From the NCBI GenBank assembly GCA_025458735.1, contig JALORV010000138.1:1-5668 (forward strand): DNA of 5,668 bases. The letters run 5' to 3'. This document shows, one piece after another, positions 3,517 to 5,668 of this stretch; position 1 is the stretch's first letter, and every line of letters starts with the position of its first letter. Origin of the DNA: Burkholderiaceae bacterium (lineage in GTDB: Bacteria; Pseudomonadota; Gammaproteobacteria; Burkholderiales; Burkholderiaceae). The notes under the pieces are model-generated. The model worked only from the letters and a program-made list of their open reading frames with translations, ran no database searches and was not told the origin of the DNA. The translations under genes and the position numbers were made by a program.

Positions 3517-5668
3517 CTAGAACTCGTACCGTGCCCCCAGGGTCCAGGTCCGGCCCAGCGGGTTGTGGAAGCGGTCGTCGTAGGCGCGCGCCTGGAAGCG
3601 CGCGGTCTGGTTGGTGAACGGCGGGTCTTCGTCGAACAGGTTCAGTATGCCGGCGCGCAGGGTCAGCCCCTTGATGCCGGTGTAGCCGACCGACAGGTCG
3701 AAGATGTTGTAGTTGCCGACCGTGTTCTGGTTCCACGGCGCCGGAACGTTGTTGCTGTCCCTGTAGCCCTTGGTATAGGTCCAGGTCAGCGCGGCGTTGA
3801 AGGCGTTCATTTCCCAGCCCAGGCCGACGACCTGCTTGTACCGGATCACCGGGCCGGGGCTGCCGCCATCGTCGGTGAACCGCGTGTTGTAGTTGGCGAC
3901 CGGGTTGAACCATTGGCCGCCAGGCTCGATCTGGAACTCGTACTTGGTGACGTAGGTGCCGCGCCAGTTCAGCGCGAACCTGCCGAACTGCGTCGCGCTC
4001 GGATTCCAGTTGAAGCTGAAGTCGATGCCGGTGGTTTCGGTGTCGCCCAGGTTCAGGTTGGTGTTCAGGACGTAGGCAAGCGGATCGCCGCCCGGGATGT
4101 TGCAGCCTGGAATGGTCGGGATCCTGGCCGGGTCCGCCTGGCTGCAGCGAACGAACAGGTTCGCGTACTTGACCGGGTCGGCGAAGATGGCCGGATCGCC
4201 GATCACGCCGATGTTGTTGGTGACCGTGTAGCTCCAGTAATCGACGCCGAACGAAACCTGCGGCGTCGGCTGCAACACGAAGCCGACCGTCCAGGCGTCG
4301 GATTCCTCGGGCGTGAGCTTGGTGTTGCCACCCTGCAGTTGCTGGAACTGGATGCCGCAGTCGCGCGAGGCGATGCCCCCGGCCGCCGTGTTGACCACGC
4401 CTCTCGGGCACAGCACCGGGTCGTCGTAACGCGAGCCGGTGAAGGTGCTCTGGTTCGGCGCATAAAGCTGGGTCAGCGTCGGCGCGGCGAAGCCGGTGTT
4501 GTAGGAGCCGCGCAGCAGCACATTCTGCATCGGCGTGTACTTGAACGAGAATTTCGGGTTGGTGGTGCTGCCGAAGTCGCTGTAATCGTCGTAGCGCACC
4601 GACGCACCGAGCTCCAGGTTCTTCAGAACCGGGAAGGCCATCTCGATCGCGGCCGCCCAGATGTCACGGTCGCCTTCGCGCAGCGGCGCCGAACCGGCGA
4701 GGCCCGAGGTCGCCGTCTGGCTCGCCTTGGCCACGTCGGTGGTGAACTTCATCTCTTCCTTGCGGAACTCGGCCGCCAGGCCGATGCTCATCGGGCCGCC
4801 CGCAAGGTTGCCGAACTGCCGGGTGGCGACACCGGTCAGGCTGGACAACGTGCCCTCGCCTTTCTGCAGGATGCCGGTCACCGAGTTGGCCAGCAGGAAA
4901 GCCTGTCCTTCTGCGGTCTGAGGACCGAACGGATTCAGGAACGGCGCGCCGCTGGCGCCCCGCATGCCGTTGCGCAGCGCCGTGGTCGTCGCGTAGCCGC
5001 CGAGGAAGTCGGTGGTGATCTCGGCGTTCGACCAGAGGGCATTGGCCTGGTAGTCCCAGCCGGCGACCACGCCCTCCAGGCTGGCTACGAACCGCTGCGT
5101 GTCGTTCACGCCTTCCTGTTCCCGACCGCCGAGGGTCGTCGTGCGCCAGCTGATCGAGATCGGCTGGGTGCGGTTCAGGCGCGTGTCGGTGATCGGCGTG
5201 ATGCCGTTGCCCGGGTAGAACGGGCTGTTCGGCGTCATCGTCAGGCCGCCTTCCGGCGAAGGCGCGATCGTCCTGTTGATGGTGTTCTGCGAGTAGAAGT
5301 ACTCGCCGGTCAGCGTGTGGTTCTGGCCCAGTGCCAGCGAGCCGCGCAGGAACGCCGACCACTGGTCCTGGTTCGGCACGACCGTGGTGAATCCCTGCGT
5401 GTCCGCGCCGCAGCGATTGGTGCCGAGTCCGACGACCGGCTCGGGTGCGAAGATCGACTTCGGCGGTTCGCACTTCGGGTCGTTCAACAGCGACGGATTG
5501 GTGTTCGTGACGGTCGTCACCCCGGAGACGACCTGGCTGTAATTGGCGGGGAAGGTCGTCGGGCTCAACCCGTTGAAGCCACGCTCCGGTATGTACGAGG
5601 TGCGCATGAAGTCGCGCTCGGTGCCGTTCAGCGACTCCTGCTTGCGGTAGTTGAAGCCGCCGAAGACG
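3517..5668 (-). CDS. TonB-dependent outer membrane receptor (C-terminal part; start beyond window)
   Basis: The frame is open from the right edge to TAG at 3517-3519, giving 716 residues of a beta-barrel outer membrane receptor. These proteins import iron chelates, sugars or other scarce nutrients using TonB energy. Diagnostic segments are LRGSYNTGFAAPTLTQL (about 4478-4528), LTPEESDAWTVGFVLQPT followed by VDYW (about 4235-4315), and the ending TLGARYEF with the terminal phenylalanine used by the barrel-assembly machinery. Cysteine pairs in predicted loops (KCEPP and NRCGAD; LCPRG and RDCGI; VRCSQ and PGCN) may form disulfides outside the cell. An ATG at 5605-5607 is internal: the twenty codons upstream in the window read as more barrel (VFGGFNYRKQESLNG). 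The plug domain, TonB box and signal peptide lie outside, so the substrate cannot be named. A terminator follows the gene. Confidence 0.93.
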   Translation of the reverse strand, partial: VFGGFNYRKQESLNGTERDFMRTSYIPERGFNGLSPTTFPANYSQVVSGVTTVTNTNPSLLNDPKCEPPKSIFAPEPVVGLGTNRCGADTQGFTTVVPNQDQWSAFLRGSLALGQNHTLTGEYFYSQNTINRTIAPSPEGGLTMTPNSPFYPGNGITPITDTRLNRTQPISISWRTTTLGGREQEGVNDTQRFVASLEGVVAGWDYQANALWSNAEITTDFLGGYATTTALRNGMRGASGAPFLNPFGPQTAEGQAFLLANSVTGILQKGEGTLSSLTGVATRQFGNLAGGPMSIGLAAEFRKEEMKFTTDVAKASQTATSGLAGSAPLREGDRDIWAAAIEMAFPVLKNLELGASVRYDDYSDFGSTTNPKFSFKYTPMQNVLLRGSYNTGFAAPTLTQLYAPNQSTFTGSRYDDPVLCPRGVVNTAAGGIASRDCGIQFQQLQGGNTKLTPEESDAWTVGFVLQPTPQVSFGVDYWSYTVTNNIGVIGDPAIFADPVKYANLFVRCSQADPARIPTIPGCNIPGGDPLAYVLNTNLNLGDTETTGIDFSFNWNPSATQFGRFALNWRGTYVTKYEFQIEPGGQWFNPVANYNTRFTDDGGSPGPVIRYKQVVGLGWEMNAFNAALTWTYTKGYRDSNNVPAPWNQNTVGNYNIFDLSVGYTGIKGLTLRAGILNLFDEDPPFTNQTARFQARAYDDRFHNPLGRTWTLGARYEF

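Noticed and set aside
2918..4411. A 497-codon open frame on the - strand that would fuse a long N-terminal part to the HEPN protein of module 2
   Set aside because: The upstream part runs through the terminator and out of frame across the receptor gene, with low-complexity R/H/Q/P-rich composition typical of shadow frames in GC-rich DNA. HEPN homology starts exactly at the ATG at 3355, as in the paralogue.
5605..5607. ATG as the start of the TonB-dependent receptor
   Set aside because: The frame stays open to the window edge with barrel-like sequence. No signal peptide, TonB box or plug domain follows this ATG.

Overview
The window is GC-rich DNA from a Gram-negative bacterium. The large TonB-dependent receptor (TBDR) at the right edge, the GC content and the style of the REP-like palindromes suggest a proteobacterium, perhaps of the Xanthomonas/Lysobacter group. 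The assignment to that group is an inference of moderate confidence.

The left 3.35 kb is an accessory array. Three broken pieces of an oligopeptide/microcin-type ABC transporter ATPase (YejF/OppF/DppF family) lie on the + strand at about 3-203, 1164-1586 and 2283-2519. Each runs tail to tail into a two-gene toxin-antitoxin (TA) operon on the - strand. The order is ABC fragment A, HEPN-MNT module 1 (1051 to 216), ABC fragment B, VapBC (2224 to 1608), ABC fragment C, HEPN-MNT module 2 (3355 to 2523). The two HEPN-MNT modules are diverged duplicates: the HEPN proteins are about 88% identical, and the MNT proteins about 78% identical over their first 112 residues. The middle module is an unrelated VapBC pair (ribbon-helix-helix antitoxin and PIN-domain RNase). 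In all three operons the two genes overlap by 4 bases (ATGA or GTGA), so translation is probably coupled.

None of the ABC pieces can encode a working ATPase. Each lacks Walker A, the Q-loop, the signature motif or the H-loop in a different combination, and C is also frameshifted. Some of the deletions map to 9-base direct repeats still visible in a sister copy. Fragments B and C share a 73-base block with no mismatch, so this part was duplicated or converted recently.

The right 2.15 kb is the C-terminal part of a TBDR gene on the - strand. Its start lies beyond the window. It ends at 3517 and is followed by a clear intrinsic terminator (3461-3493), which marks the likely right edge of the array. 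No tRNA, rRNA, CRISPR array, transposase or integrase is visible, so how the array formed is open. No stretch over 300 bases lacks a gene or gene remnant.
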